Positions 17,730 to 26,081 are shown, counted from the stretch's first letter. The stretch is 64,000 bases of DNA from Calditerrivibrio nitroreducens DSM 19672 (GCF_000183405.1 NC_014758.1:1715001-1779000), one strand, 5' to 3'. Program-made: numbers and translations. The notes: generated from the letters alone by a model not told the origin.

Positions 17730-18170
17730 ATGGCAAAAGGACCATACAGCGACAAAGTTATGGATCACTTTATGAACCCAAGAAACATGGGTGAGATTGA
17801 GGATGCAAACGGTGTAGGTGAAGTGGGAAACCCCGCCTGCGGAGATGTGATGAAGCTCTTTTTCAAAATCGATGACAACGGTGTAATTCAGGATGTTAAA
17901 TTTAAAACGTTTGGTTGTGGAGCAGCAATAGCTTCAAGTTCTATGGCTACAGAGCTTTTAAAGGGTAAAACAGTTGAAGAGGTATTGGAGCTCACAAACA
18001 ACGCAATTGTGGAAGCCCTTGATGGATTACCACCTGCCAAGATTCACTGTTCAGTTATGGCTGAAGAAGCAATTGAAGCTGCACTAAAAGACTACTACAA
18101 AAGGATTGGAAAAGACCCTTCAATAGTTGATGAGATGAAGGCAAAAATAAAAAATAGGGTAAAAAGTTAA
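17730..18170 (+). CDS. iscU: IscU/NifU-N type Fe-S cluster scaffold
   Basis: Scaffold on which Fe-S clusters are built from sulfur delivered by the desulfurase. The 146-residue protein has the three cluster cysteines C37 (NPACGD), C63 (FGCGAA) and C107 (KIHCSVMAEEA), plus the Asp after the first Cys (D39) that aids cluster release. The C-terminus extends about 20 residues beyond typical IscU. It lacks the LPPVK chaperone motif of proteobacterial IscU; the same place reads LPPAK. It is 20 bases after the desulfurase with a GGAGG ribosome site. Confidence 0.95.
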   Translation: MAKGPYSDKVMDHFMNPRNMGEIEDANGVGEVGNPACGDVMKLFFKIDDNGVIQDVKFKTFGCGAAIASSSMATELLKGKTVEEVLELTNNAIVEALDGLPPAKIHCSVMAEEAIEAALKDYYKRIGKDPSIVDEMKAKIKNRVKS

Positions 18171-18185
18171 ACTAAGGAGGATACA

Positions 18186-18413
18186 ATGACATTAAAAGAA
18201 AGAGTTGAAGAAGTTCTGAAAAAAGTTAGACCAGCTTTACAGGCTGATGGTGGAGATGTGGAGCTTCTGGGAGTTACTGACGATGGGGTAGTAAAAGTTC
18301 AGCTCACCGGTGCGTGTGGCAGCTGCCCATTTAGCACAATGACATTAAAACACGGAATCGAAATGAGATTAAAAGATGAGATTCCTGAAATAAAAGAGGT
18401 TGTATCTTTTTAA
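18186..18413 (+). CDS. NifU C-terminal domain (Nfu-type) Fe-S carrier
   Basis: A 75-residue protein equivalent to the C-terminal domain of NifU, with the CGSC cluster motif (C44, C47) in [15 protein letters not shown]. Such proteins hold a 4Fe-4S cluster across a dimer and pass it to target enzymes. It follows the scaffold by 15 bases with AAGGAGG upstream, so desulfurase, scaffold and carrier form one operon. It is about the minimum length for the family. Confidence 0.94.
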   Translation: MTLKERVEEVLKKVRPALQADGGDVELLGVTDDGVVKVQLTGACGSCPFSTMTLKHGIEMRLKDEIPEIKEVVSF

Positions 18414-18443
18414 ATTTAAACTATTTATAATAAAGATATATAG

Positions 18444-18481
18444 GCTTCAGTCAGATATGATAATTAATGTCTGGCTGAAGC
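18444..18481 (+). terminator. Stem-loop after the Fe-S operon
   Basis: A 12-base stem (GCTTCAGTCAGA with TCTGGCTGAAGC, one G-T pair) encloses a 14-base AT loop about 30 bases after the nfu stop. It is followed by AAATTTT. The T-tract is weak, so it may be a processing or stabilising hairpin, though a terminator is the simplest reading. Confidence 0.6.
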
Positions 18482-18489
18482 TCAAATTT

Positions 18490-18642
18490 TCAGATTCCAT
18501 TTTGTATCCTGATTTCTTTTTTCAGAAGAAAATCTACTGCCTTTTCCAATTCAGGAAGTTTATTTTTGAAAATTTCCCAAATTATTTCTTCATCCACTCC
18601 AAAATATTCGTGAATAATTATACCCAATATTTTTAAGAGCCT
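18490..18642 (-). pseudogene. Remnant of a HepT-like (DUF86) toxin gene, C-terminal end
   Basis: On the minus strand an open frame of about 50 codons ends at 18490 and reads GIIIHEYFGVDEEIIWEIF followed by NKLPELEKAVDFLL. This matches the C-terminal end of HepT/DUF86 HEPN ribonuclease toxins (xxxHxYFxVDxxIVWxxxxxxLPxL). It is cut off upstream by a TAA, and no start codon or N-terminal half, nor a MntA antitoxin, is visible. It is read as the decayed end of a HepT-MntA toxin-antitoxin pair, lying next to the repeat array and nuclease gene. Confidence 0.65.
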
Positions 18643-18703
18643 TTAAAACTTAATAAAAAACAGGTTCATTTTGACAAAATCAATCCATCTTTCAATACGA
18701 TTG

Positions 18704-18777
18704 TAACGTTTGAACGTTAGAACGTTGGAACGTTAAAACGTTAGAACATTGAACGTTGAACATTGAACCTTGAACAT
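18704..18777 (+). repeat. AACGTT short tandem repeat array, copy 1
   Basis: About ten imperfect 7-8 base units built on AACGTT(A/T)G, such as GAACGTTAG, GAACGTTGG, GAACATTG and GAACCTTG, ending 10 bases before the promoter of the nuclease gene at 18849. The same array type occurs at 27482-27565 and 29180-29276 around the paralogous gene. The units are too short and too variable to be CRISPR. Confidence 0.9.
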
Positions 18778-18786
18778 TTTTATCAT

Positions 18787-18814
18787 TTGACAATTTATCA
18801 TATTAGACTATAAT
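18787..18814 (+). promoter_or_regulatory. Conserved promoter/leader of nuclease gene copy 1
   Basis: TTGACA (18787-18792), a 16-base spacer and TATAAT (18809-18814). The surrounding 75 bases up to the start codon are nearly the same as those of the second copy (29144-29171), including ATTATTTACATAAAG. The leader therefore travels with the gene. Confidence 0.8.
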
Positions 18815-18848
18815 TATTTACATAAAGTATTATCATCTGGAGCAAATA

Positions 18849-20384
18849 ATGAAAAAACTGCCAATAGGGATACAGAATTTTAAGGAAATAATTGAAGATA
18901 AGTATATTTATATTGATAAGACTGAAGAAGCCTATCAGCTTGTGTCTAACTATAAGTACGTTTTCCTCTCCCGCCCCCGTAGGTTTGGTAAGTCATTATT
19001 TGTTGATACATTAAAAGAGTTGTTTGAAGGGAATAAGAAGCTTTTTGAAGGATTATACATATACGACAAATGGAATTGGGATGAGAAATATCCAGTTATC
19101 AAGATTAGCTGGGCAGGAGATCTTACTACTCTTGAAAAAGTAGAAGATAGGGCGATTGATATTTTTAAAACTAACCAGAGATTACTTGGGATTGAATGTG
19201 AAAACAACAACAACCCTTCCTCTTGTTTTAACGAGCTGATACAAAAAGCTTATGAAAAATATAATCAAAAAGTTGTCATTCTAATAGACGAATATGATAA
19301 GCCGATACTTGATGTGATTGAGAATGTTGAGCAGGCAAAAATAAACAGAGGATTTTTAAGAAGTCTATATTCAATCATAAAAGATAATGACGCTTATATC
19401 CGCTTTGCATTTCTTACAGGAGTGAGTAAATTTTCAAAGGCATCGATATTTAGTGGCTTAAATATGCTTACAGACATATCGCTTAATCCAAAATATGGCA
19501 ATATCTGTGGTTATACCCAGAGGGACCTTGAGACAAGCTTTAAAGACTATTTTGTCGATGTGGATATGGAAAAGGTAAAGAGGTGGTATAATGGGTATAA
19601 TTTCTTAAAAGATAATGTTTATAATCCGTTTGATATTCTACAATTTATCAGTAATGGGCTTGTCTTTGACAACTACTGGTTTGAAACGGGGACACCATCG
19701 TTTTTGATAAAGCTTCTAAAAGAGAGGAGATATTTTCTGCCAAATTTTTCAAATATCGTTGTGGATAAGAAACTTCTTTCCAGCTTTGACGTAGAAGAGA
19801 TAGATATAGAAGTACTTTTGTATCAATCAGGGTATTTAACTATTGAAAAGATGATCCAAAATGAACTTCTTCAATCGATAGAGTATAAGCTTAAAATACC
19901 TAATATTGAGGTTCAGATATCTTTAAATGATTACATAATCAATTATCTTTTCAAAACCGACACAAGGATAAAAGATCCACTGATAAAATCGCTTTATTAC
20001 GGTAAGCCAGAAGAGTTAAGGGATACGCTAATGGCTTTATTTGCTTCAATACCATACAATAATTATACAAACAACGAGCTAAAGCTATACGAAGGTTTTT
20101 ACGCCAGTGTAGTATATTCTTACCTTGCATCTCTTGGTGTGGATTTGATAGGTGAGGATGTGACAAATAAGGGTAGGATTGATTTAACTGTATTTGTGTC
20201 AGATAAAATATATATTATTGAATTTAAGGTGGATGGTGTAAAAGGTGAAGCCTTATCCCAGATAAAGCATAAAAACTACGCCCAGAAGTATCTTGATAGT
20301 GGTAAAGATATTTACCTTGTGGGTGTAGAATTTAGCTCAAGTGAGAAGAATATAGTAAATTTTGAGTGGGAAAAGGTATCTTGA
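18849..20384 (+). CDS. AAA-ATPase-like / PD-(D/E)XK nuclease family protein, copy 1
   Basis: A 511-residue protein of the AAA-ATPase-like plus PD-(D/E)XK (DUF1703) family, expanded in many bacteria and of unknown role. The N-terminus starts LPIGIQNF. The Walker A-like RPRRFGKSL is at 42-50, the Walker B-like VVILIDEYDKPI is near 140-152, and LTGVSKFSKASIFSGLN follows. The C-terminal nuclease-like core has D445 (GRIDLT) and E458-x-K460 (IIEFK), all consistent with an intact active site. It is roughly 50 percent similar by eye to the gene at 27568. It sits in an island (toxin remnant, repeats) between the Fe-S and ccm operons, which suggests acquired DNA. Confidence 0.85.
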   Translation: MKKLPIGIQNFKEIIEDKYIYIDKTEEAYQLVSNYKYVFLSRPRRFGKSLFVDTLKELFEGNKKLFEGLYIYDKWNWDEKYPVIKISWAGDLTTLEKVEDRAIDIFKTNQRLLGIECENNNNPSSCFNELIQKAYEKYNQKVVILIDEYDKPILDVIENVEQAKINRGFLRSLYSIIKDNDAYIRFAFLTGVSKFSKASIFSGLNMLTDISLNPKYGNICGYTQRDLETSFKDYFVDVDMEKVKRWYNGYNFLKDNVYNPFDILQFISNGLVFDNYWFETGTPSFLIKLLKERRYFLPNFSNIVVDKKLLSSFDVEEIDIEVLLYQSGYLTIEKMIQNELLQSIEYKLKIPNIEVQISLNDYIINYLFKTDTRIKDPLIKSLYYGKPEELRDTLMALFASIPYNNYTNNELKLYEGFYASVVYSYLASLGVDLIGEDVTNKGRIDLTVFVSDKIYIIEFKVDGVKGEALSQIKHKNYAQKYLDSGKDIYLVGVEFSSSEKNIVNFEWEKVS

Positions 20385-20392
20385 TACAGTTA

Positions 20393-20542
20393 TTAACTCT
20401 TACCTTTATCCACCTTCTGTGCTTCTAATTGATCCAGTCTGTGGCTGATCTGATTTAATTTATTATTCAATCTAAAAAAATACCCACCAAGCAATATCCA
20501 TATCACAGCATAGGCTGCAAAGAGAAATTCAAAGTTTTTCAT
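20393..20542 (-). CDS. ccmD: CcmD-like small membrane protein
   Basis: A 49-residue protein with one membrane helix (about 4-22, FLFAAYAVIWILLGGYFFRL) and a charged coiled tail. This is the CcmD layout that helps release holo-CcmE from the CcmABC complex. The ATG at 20542 has AGGTGG just upstream and lies 14 bases after the ccmC stop; longer frames overlap ccmC and are not credible. It is the last gene of the ccm operon and ends 8 bases from the convergent nuclease gene. Confidence 0.8.
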   Translation of the reverse strand: MKNFEFLFAAYAVIWILLGGYFFRLNNKLNQISHRLDQLEAQKVDKGKS

Positions 20543-20556
20543 ATCCACCTCGTAGT

Positions 20557-21216
20557 CTATCTCTTCATCAAATTGATCTTTCTTTGTAAAACACCAATAT
20601 TTACCCTTTTCATAAGCATACTTACATACAAAAGGGTAAAGGCCACTACACAAACAATCAAAGCCGTAAGCATATCAGGATGGAGCCCACCACCACCCTC
20701 TTGTAAGACATTGGGATGAATAGTCCTCCACCACCTTATAGATAAAAACACAATGGGCACATCTATAAAACCGATAATTCCAAGCGCCGCGGCAAATTTG
20801 GCTTTTTTATCCTCCTCATCCACAAACTGCCTCAACATAATATAACCTATGTATATAAACCACAGTATCAGTGTAGTGGTAAGCCTTGGATCCCATGTCC
20901 ACCATTTCCCCCATGCCGGTTTAGCCCATATTGGGCCGGTTATTAAAACAATAGTACAGAATATAACGCCAATTTCTGCGGAGGATTCTGCAATATCATC
21001 ATAAAAAAGGTTATTGCTTATCAAAACCACTATACTACAAATGAATGTTACAAAAAATGCAAAAAATGCTATCCACGCCGATGAAACATGAAAATAAAAA
21101 ATCCTCTGGACAGCCCCCATAACAGCTTCAGTGGGTGCATAGATAAATGCAAAATAAAGGGCAATTATTATCCCAACAATTGCGAGAATATCAACGGTTT
21201 TCATTATTCTACTCAT
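20557..21216 (-). CDS. ccmC: Heme exporter protein CcmC
   Basis: Binds heme at the outer membrane face and loads it on CcmE. The 219-residue protein has six membrane helices and the tryptophan-rich heme motif WGKWWTWDPRLTT near residues 105-117. Flanking periplasmic histidines lie in FYFHVSSAW (about residue 43) and TIHP (about residue 168). Its gene is 2 bases after ccmB. In this operon type CcmC and CcmF handle all heme transfer. Confidence 0.93.
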   Translation of the reverse strand: MSRIMKTVDILAIVGIIIALYFAFIYAPTEAVMGAVQRIFYFHVSSAWIAFFAFFVTFICSIVVLISNNLFYDDIAESSAEIGVIFCTIVLITGPIWAKPAWGKWWTWDPRLTTTLILWFIYIGYIMLRQFVDEEDKKAKFAAALGIIGFIDVPIVFLSIRWWRTIHPNVLQEGGGGLHPDMLTALIVCVVAFTLLYVSMLMKRVNIGVLQRKINLMKR

Positions 21217-21218
21217 AT

Positions 21219-21899
21219 CTATTCCTCTATCACAAAGTCAAATATAACATATATCACAAGTGTAAAGACTATATCAAAAACCAAAAGAAGTTGCAACCAT
21301 TTAAATGAATCCGAAATATCATCCCCTTTTAGAAATATATTCATTGCCTGAATGGCTGAAAGCACCACAGGAATTATGATGGGAAGTAAAAGTATAGGTA
21401 GCATTACCTCCCTTGTCTTTGACTTTACTGATATAATAGAAAATAGTGTCCCCAGTATTGCAAATCCATAAGTTCCAAGCAACAATGTAACAATAGAAAA
21501 CAAAAAATTGTTCAGTATCGGTACATCATAAAATATCACAAATATAGGAATTATAATCACTTCCATAATCAGCATAAAAAGGAAATTTGACAATCCCTTA
21601 CCAAAGAAGATAGCACTTTTGTCCACTGGAGCTAATAGAAGCGCGTTTAAATTACCACCATTAATCTCATTCATCATAGATTTATTAAGCCCAAGTATAC
21701 CCGAAAAAATTATGGACATCCACAGAATACCTGCCGCAAGATCGTTTTTATATTCAGCCCCCGGCTCAAAAATAAAGCTAAACACTACTACCACAAGAAG
21801 AGCAAAGATCAGCATGGAGTTTATCACTTCTTTACTCTTAAGTTCAAGCAAAAGATCTTTTTCTATTATATGATAAATCGTTTTAAAATATTTCACCAT
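21219..21899 (-). CDS. ccmB: Heme exporter protein CcmB
   Basis: The membrane subunit of the CcmAB ABC complex, which releases heme-loaded CcmE from CcmC. The 226-residue protein has six predicted membrane helices and the typical ILWMSIIFSGILGLNKSMMNE segment in the first third. It lies between ccmA (2 bases away) and ccmC (2 bases away). Nothing unusual is seen. Confidence 0.92.
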   Translation of the reverse strand: MVKYFKTIYHIIEKDLLLELKSKEVINSMLIFALLVVVVFSFIFEPGAEYKNDLAAGILWMSIIFSGILGLNKSMMNEINGGNLNALLLAPVDKSAIFFGKGLSNFLFMLIMEVIIIPIFVIFYDVPILNNFLFSIVTLLLGTYGFAILGTLFSIISVKSKTREVMLPILLLPIIIPVVLSAIQAMNIFLKGDDISDSFKWLQLLLVFDIVFTLVIYVIFDFVIEE

Positions 21900-21901
21900 A
21901 G

Positions 21902-22609
21902 TTACGACACCAGAGAGATGTAAATATCTTCAAACTCATAGTCATTTACATCATCTTTTTCTTTAAAAAATACCATTTCACCGCTTCTAATTATGGCAAG
22001 CTTGGATGACAGCTCATAACCTTTAGCAAGATTGTGGGTTACCATTATAATTGTTTTTCTGTGCGAAAAAAGCTCCTTGAGAATTCGTGTAAGAATATTT
22101 GAAGCATGCTGATCAAGGCCAGTGTATGGTTCGTCGAGAAAAATGATATCTGGATTGTGTATCAGAGCTCTTCCTATTGAAAGCCGCTGCAACATACCCC
22201 TTGAAAAATTCCTCACCAGGTCATCTTTCCTATGTGTAAGCTCCACAATATCAAGAATCTCTTTGATCCTGAAGTCTATATTCTCCACACCGTAGAGTTT
22301 TGCATAAAATTTCAAATTGTCGTAAGCTGATAGGCTTTCGTATAGAAAAGGCAGATGTGAAATTACACCGAATTTTGACCTGAAATCATCGGTAAGATCC
22401 TTTATTTCAGTTTCACCATAGTATATCTTACCACCACTAGGCCTTGTTTGTGCTGATAGAAGTTTTAGAAGGGTTGATTTACCAGCTCCATTTGGGCCAA
22501 ATATCGATAAGAAATCCCCTTCCACAAGCGAAAATGAAACCCCTTTGAGGGCTTCATTCTCACCATATTTCTTTTTTAGCTGGTCAACGGTAATAAGACT
22601 ACTGTTCAC
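21902..22609 (-). CDS. ccmA: Heme exporter ATP-binding protein CcmA
   Basis: The ATPase of the CcmAB complex. It has Walker A GPNGAGKST, a Q-loop-like region, the signature FSRGMLQRLSIGRAL, Walker B DIIFLDEP and a H-loop MVTHN. The start is uncertain: frames extend to 22696 but run through the ccmF gene. The GTG at 22609, 11 bases inside the ccmF end, gives a normal N-terminus (SSLITVDQLKKKYGENEALKG), while ATG at 22630 is an alternative. Confidence 0.92.
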   Translation of the reverse strand: MNSSLITVDQLKKKYGENEALKGVSFSLVEGDFLSIFGPNGAGKSTLLKLLSAQTRPSGGKIYYGETEIKDLTDDFRSKFGVISHLPFLYESLSAYDNLKFYAKLYGVENIDFRIKEILDIVELTHRKDDLVRNFSRGMLQRLSIGRALIHNPDIIFLDEPYTGLDQHASNILTRILKELFSHRKTIIMVTHNLAKGYELSSKLAIIRSGEMVFFKEKDDVNDYEFEDIYISLVS

Positions 22610-24500
22610 TTTTACGCCCAAATACCCCATGTAGTGCGGATAGCACCATGACTGCACACCCAATCCATATCCATACGACAAAAGGCTCCCATACAACCTG
22701 CAACCCGATTACCTGCTCGTTCATTGAATAGGATGCAAGTATTATATAGAGATCCCCCACCGGCTGTGTATATATACCTACCTCAGCAAAAGCTTCCTGG
22801 TTGTTGTTGTAAAATCTTCTTTCAGGGATCATGGTGACAATATAATTACTACCTTTTAAAACCTTTGTGGGGGTCATCACTGAGGTATAGTTCTCTTTTT
22901 CCACCACTTTGAAATCCCCCACCTGAAGTGTATAGGGTCCAAAATTAAAACTTTCCCCAGGTTTTACCACCTTTTCTATTTCATACCGATAAAACGATGA
23001 CGCAATAACTGCAAAAGCCATTATTACCACACCCAGATGTGTTCCAAGACCACCGTAGAATCTTCTATGCTTGAAAATAGCACCAAAACCATTTGTCTTT
23101 ATACCTTTTACTATCTGTATAAAAATGGTAAAAAATGAAAAAAAGGTAAACATAAAAAGAAGTAAAGAAATAGTTTTTTTATACCCCATAAAATACATAC
23201 CAATTGTACATATAACCGCAAATATGAAAGAAGGTAGAGATATCTTTACCACCTCTTTAAGATTTGACTGTCCATACGGCATAAGCGGGGCAATACCGCT
23301 TAAAATAAGCATTACCATGAAAAATGGGGTTGATACCATATTGTAGTAAGGGATCCCAACAGTAAATTTGTTTGCAAAAATCTGGGTAAAAATCGGCATG
23401 GTGGTACCAAAAAGGATAACAAACATTAAACCAAAAAATACCCAGTTTGAAAAATAGAATAGCCCCTCTTTTGATATTAAATTTATCTCAGAAGATTCAT
23501 CCACTCTGGCTTTATTTTTCCATATATAGTAGAAAAAAGCTACAGAGGTAGCAATCATAAATATCACAAAAAATACACCAAGTGATGACTTACCAAAACT
23601 GTGGACGGAATCTATTACTCCACTACGCGTGATGAATGTCCCTAAGATACACAGTTCAAAACTTATCCAGGCAAGCACAAATGTCCATAATTTGAGCTTA
23701 TCCCTTTTTTCATAAATGATGGCCGAATGAAGAAACCCAGTGGCAGTTATCCATGGCAGAAGGGATGCATTTTCCACAGGATCCCATGCCCAATAACCAC
23801 CCCAGCCAAGCTCCACATAAGCCCACTGTCCCCCCAATACAATCCCTATTGTTAGAAACACCCAACTGATAATTGTCCAGCTTCTTACATCTTTGACCCA
23901 ATTTGACCCCAAATTTTTAGACACAAGGGCAGCAAAAGCATGGGCAAATGGGATTGTCAACCCGACAAAACCAAGATACAGTGTGGGAGGATGATAAAGC
24001 ATACCCGGATTCTGAAGAAGTGGATTCATCCCATTTCCATCCGGCACCACAAAGTTGAGTGTGTTAAATGGGTTTGTTGCAAAATTTGTTAGTATAAGAA
24101 AGAATGTCGTGGTAACGGTGACCATCAGCAGTACAGAAGATTTATAATTATCTTCATTTTTCATTCTAAAAACTTCTATTATCCCGGCAAGTGACACCAG
24201 CCATCCCCAGAATAGAAGTGATCCGGCCTGCCCCGCCCAGAACGCACTTATCTTATAGATAAAAGGTAGGCTTCTATCTGTGTACTGGGCAACATATTCG
24301 ATACTAAAATCGCTCTTGGCAAGAGCCACCACCAAAACAATTGAAGCCATAGTGGTCAATAAAGCCTGAAGGATAATAGAATACTCCGCATACTTCCTGC
24401 TTGAATCTTTTTTGTTTAATAGATTTGATACCAAAAAGAATATGGCAGATAAACCTGCCAAAAAGCTAAAAAACTGCAATAAAAAACCAAGCTTTCCCAT
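22599..24500 (-). CDS. ccmF: Cytochrome c heme lyase subunit CcmF
   Basis: A large membrane protein (633 aa, about 13-15 helices) that attaches heme from CcmE to apocytochromes c. The conserved heme-handling motif GWGGYWAWDPVENASLLPW is at about 230-248. The helix-flanking histidines of the family occur in MLYHPPTLYLG and in GTHLGVV. A periplasmic domain lies near 500-600. It follows ccmE by 12 bases and overlaps ccmA. The family length is about 620-670, so it is complete. Confidence 0.94.
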   Translation of the reverse strand: MGKLGFLLQFFSFLAGLSAIFFLVSNLLNKKDSSRKYAEYSIILQALLTTMASIVLVVALAKSDFSIEYVAQYTDRSLPFIYKISAFWAGQAGSLLFWGWLVSLAGIIEVFRMKNEDNYKSSVLLMVTVTTTFFLILTNFATNPFNTLNFVVPDGNGMNPLLQNPGMLYHPPTLYLGFVGLTIPFAHAFAALVSKNLGSNWVKDVRSWTIISWVFLTIGIVLGGQWAYVELGWGGYWAWDPVENASLLPWITATGFLHSAIIYEKRDKLKLWTFVLAWISFELCILGTFITRSGVIDSVHSFGKSSLGVFFVIFMIATSVAFFYYIWKNKARVDESSEINLISKEGLFYFSNWVFFGLMFVILFGTTMPIFTQIFANKFTVGIPYYNMVSTPFFMVMLILSGIAPLMPYGQSNLKEVVKISLPSFIFAVICTIGMYFMGYKKTISLLLFMFTFFSFFTIFIQIVKGIKTNGFGAIFKHRRFYGGLGTHLGVVIMAFAVIASSFYRYEIEKVVKPGESFNFGPYTLQVGDFKVVEKENYTSVMTPTKVLKGSNYIVTMIPERRFYNNNQEAFAEVGIYTQPVGDLYIILASYSMNEQVIGLQVVWEPFVVWIWIGCAVMVLSALHGVFGRKSEQ

Positions 24501-24512
24501 TAATATACCCCT

Positions 24513-24920
24513 CTATTTCTGTTTTTCTACTTCCGCCTCATATTTTGATGGGCATTTTGCAAGTAGTGTAGTTGCCGTAAATGTATTTGTATTCTTATCA
24601 TATTTACCTTCAACTATGACCTGCACAGACTCCTTGAAGGCATCCGGAATGATCCCATTATATAAAACATTCATCTTTGCCCCAGTTTTGTCCATCATAA
24701 CAAATTCAAGATGTTTGTTTATCTCATCTTTTTTCACAGATCCTTCAAGTACATCACCACTTATTCTAATCCCTTTCTTTGTAAACTTATCTGGATTCTG
24801 CTGTAGCTCATGCACCTCTATATAATAAATCGTATTCTGCTTAAAGCCAGATATCATTATAAAAATAATTGCTGATAATATAAGTAGACCCACTACTACA
24901 ACAATCTTTTTTTTCTTCAT
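24513..24920 (-). CDS. ccmE: Heme chaperone CcmE, cysteine (CxxxY) type
   Basis: A 135-residue membrane-anchored OB-fold protein that carries heme covalently to CcmF. It has one N-terminal membrane helix (about 5-25). The heme-attachment position is C123 in CPSKYEA, i.e. CxxxY, instead of the usual HxxxY. This variant is known from Desulfovibrio, other delta-proteobacteria and archaea and defines the modified system (I*), in which CcmH is usually missing. No ccmH, ccmG or ccmI lies in this cluster, in agreement. It is the first gene of the operon. Confidence 0.93.
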   Translation of the reverse strand: MKKKKIVVVVGLLILSAIIFIMISGFKQNTIYYIEVHELQQNPDKFTKKGIRISGDVLEGSVKKDEINKHLEFVMMDKTGAKMNVLYNGIIPDAFKESVQVIVEGKYDKNTNTFTATTLLAKCPSKYEAEVEKQK

Positions 24921-24950
24921 ACTTTCTCACCTCAAAAAATTAATTGATTC

Positions 24951-24979
24951 AAACTAACAAACATTTAGCAATATGTCAA
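24951..24979 (-). promoter_or_regulatory. Promoter of the ccm operon
   Basis: On the minus strand, TTGACA (24974-24979), 17 bases and TAGTTT (24951-24956) lie about 30 bases ahead of the ccmE start. The rest of the 195-base gap before the divergent gene at 25116 is AT-rich with no other clear element. Confidence 0.6.
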
Positions 24980-25115
24980 TCTAATTGACCAGAGTTTACA
25001 ACTTTTACATTTTAATTTTAGATTTTATACTTCAAAATAAGTTCATTTTTTTCATATACATTTTATATGAAATCATCCCCCTTGATATTCTATTTTTTTA
25101 GATGTAGATATAGAT

Positions 25116-25550
25116 ATGAAAAAATTTGACGAAATCATTGCCGAAGATCTTTTAACTCCAGACTTGTTGAAGATTTTCAGGCTTTCTGCAAACTGGGAAA
25201 AGATAATGGGGGAGTTTATCGGTAAGAACTCTATACCGATAAAACTATCAAATAATCAGCTCATCATAGCAGTGGTGGATAATATCTGGATGAACGAATT
25301 TTCGTTTATGAAGGCAGAATTTTTAGAAAGACTTCATTCCTACGGATATAAATTTGTAAGCGATATAAAATTTGTGGTGAAATTAAAACCAAAGATGGAA
25401 AACAAACCATCAAACCCAGTGGAAATCACCGATCAGATGATTGAAAAAGCTAAAAATTTATCCTCTGTGATAAAAGATCAATCACTGAGGGAAAGATTTG
25501 AAAAGGCATTCCTAAGCTACCTATCAACTTTAAAAGAACATAGCCTATAA
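25116..25550 (+). CDS. DUF721 / DciA-like protein
   Basis: A 144-residue protein of the DUF721 (DciA) family. DciA loads or assists the replicative helicase DnaB in bacteria that lack DnaC/DnaI. The conserved region (about 8-95) has the family's W-x-x-I-x-G and L-x-V-x-V-x-x-x-x-W-x-x-E-L pattern, here NWEKIMGEFIG and LIIAVVDNIWMNEFSF. The C-terminal 50 residues are charged. The last 6 bases overlap the convergent pncA gene. dnaB and dnaA are not in the window. Confidence 0.8.
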   Translation: MKKFDEIIAEDLLTPDLLKIFRLSANWEKIMGEFIGKNSIPIKLSNNQLIIAVVDNIWMNEFSFMKAEFLERLHSYGYKFVSDIKFVVKLKPKMENKPSNPVEITDQMIEKAKNLSSVIKDQSLRERFEKAFLSYLSTLKEHSL

Positions 25551-26081
25551 TATTTCCGCAGAAATTACAGACTTAACCCCGATCTTTTCCAGCTCTTCAA
25601 TTGTTTTTTTCGATTTTGCTTCATCAAGGCCTTTTGTGGCATCCACGATTAAAAATGTATTAAATCCATTTTTTAGAGCATCAATAGCCGTAGCTTTTAC
25701 ACAGTATTCCGTAGCAAGCCCTGTGATGTAGAGCTTATCTATATCTCTTTCTTTTAGCAACTTCACAAGATCAATATTGGTAGCTTCAAAAGCGGAATAA
25801 CCTGTATCAGATCCATCAGTACCTTTTAATAGTTTTATATCTATTTTATCTGCTCTTAAATCTGGATGAAAATCTGCCCCTTTGGTATTCTGAAGGCAAT
25901 GTGGTGGCCATTTATCAAAGTGTTCCCCTTTATCAGGATGCCAGTCCTGGCTGGATACCACAAGATCAAACCTATCCATAATCGAATTTATCACAGGGAC
26001 AATCTTATCCCCATCCGGCACGGGAAGGGCACCACCTGGACAAAAATCGTTTTGTAGATCAACTATCAGAAGAGCTTTCAT
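25545..26081 (-). CDS. pncA: Nicotinamidase
   Basis: Deamidates nicotinamide to nicotinate for NAD salvage. The 178-residue protein is an isochorismatase-fold hydrolase with the triad D8 (LLIVDLQNDF), K86 (LLKGTD) and C127 (GLATEYCVKATAID). The metal site residues DWHP and H66 (PHC) are present. The ATG at 26081 follows a G-rich ribosome site. Its first 23 bases overlap pncB, whose product acts on nicotinate, so two consecutive NAD salvage enzymes are translationally coupled. Confidence 0.94.
   Translation of the reverse strand: MKALLIVDLQNDFCPGGALPVPDGDKIVPVINSIMDRFDLVVSSQDWHPDKGEHFDKWPPHCLQNTKGADFHPDLRADKIDIKLLKGTDGSDTGYSAFEATNIDLVKLLKERDIDKLYITGLATEYCVKATAIDALKNGFNTFLIVDATKGLDEAKSKKTIEELEKIGVKSVISAEIL

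Noticed and set aside
18400-18636. Plus-strand open frame of 78 codons after nfu
   Set aside because: It overlaps the terminator hairpin and the antisense of the HepT remnant; the peptide is low-complexity Phe/Ile/Lys with no start signal.
18704-18777. AACGTT arrays as CRISPR or origin iterons
   Set aside because: Units are 7-8 bases and imperfect, with no spacers; no replication initiator gene or DnaA boxes are near. They follow the nuclease genes instead.
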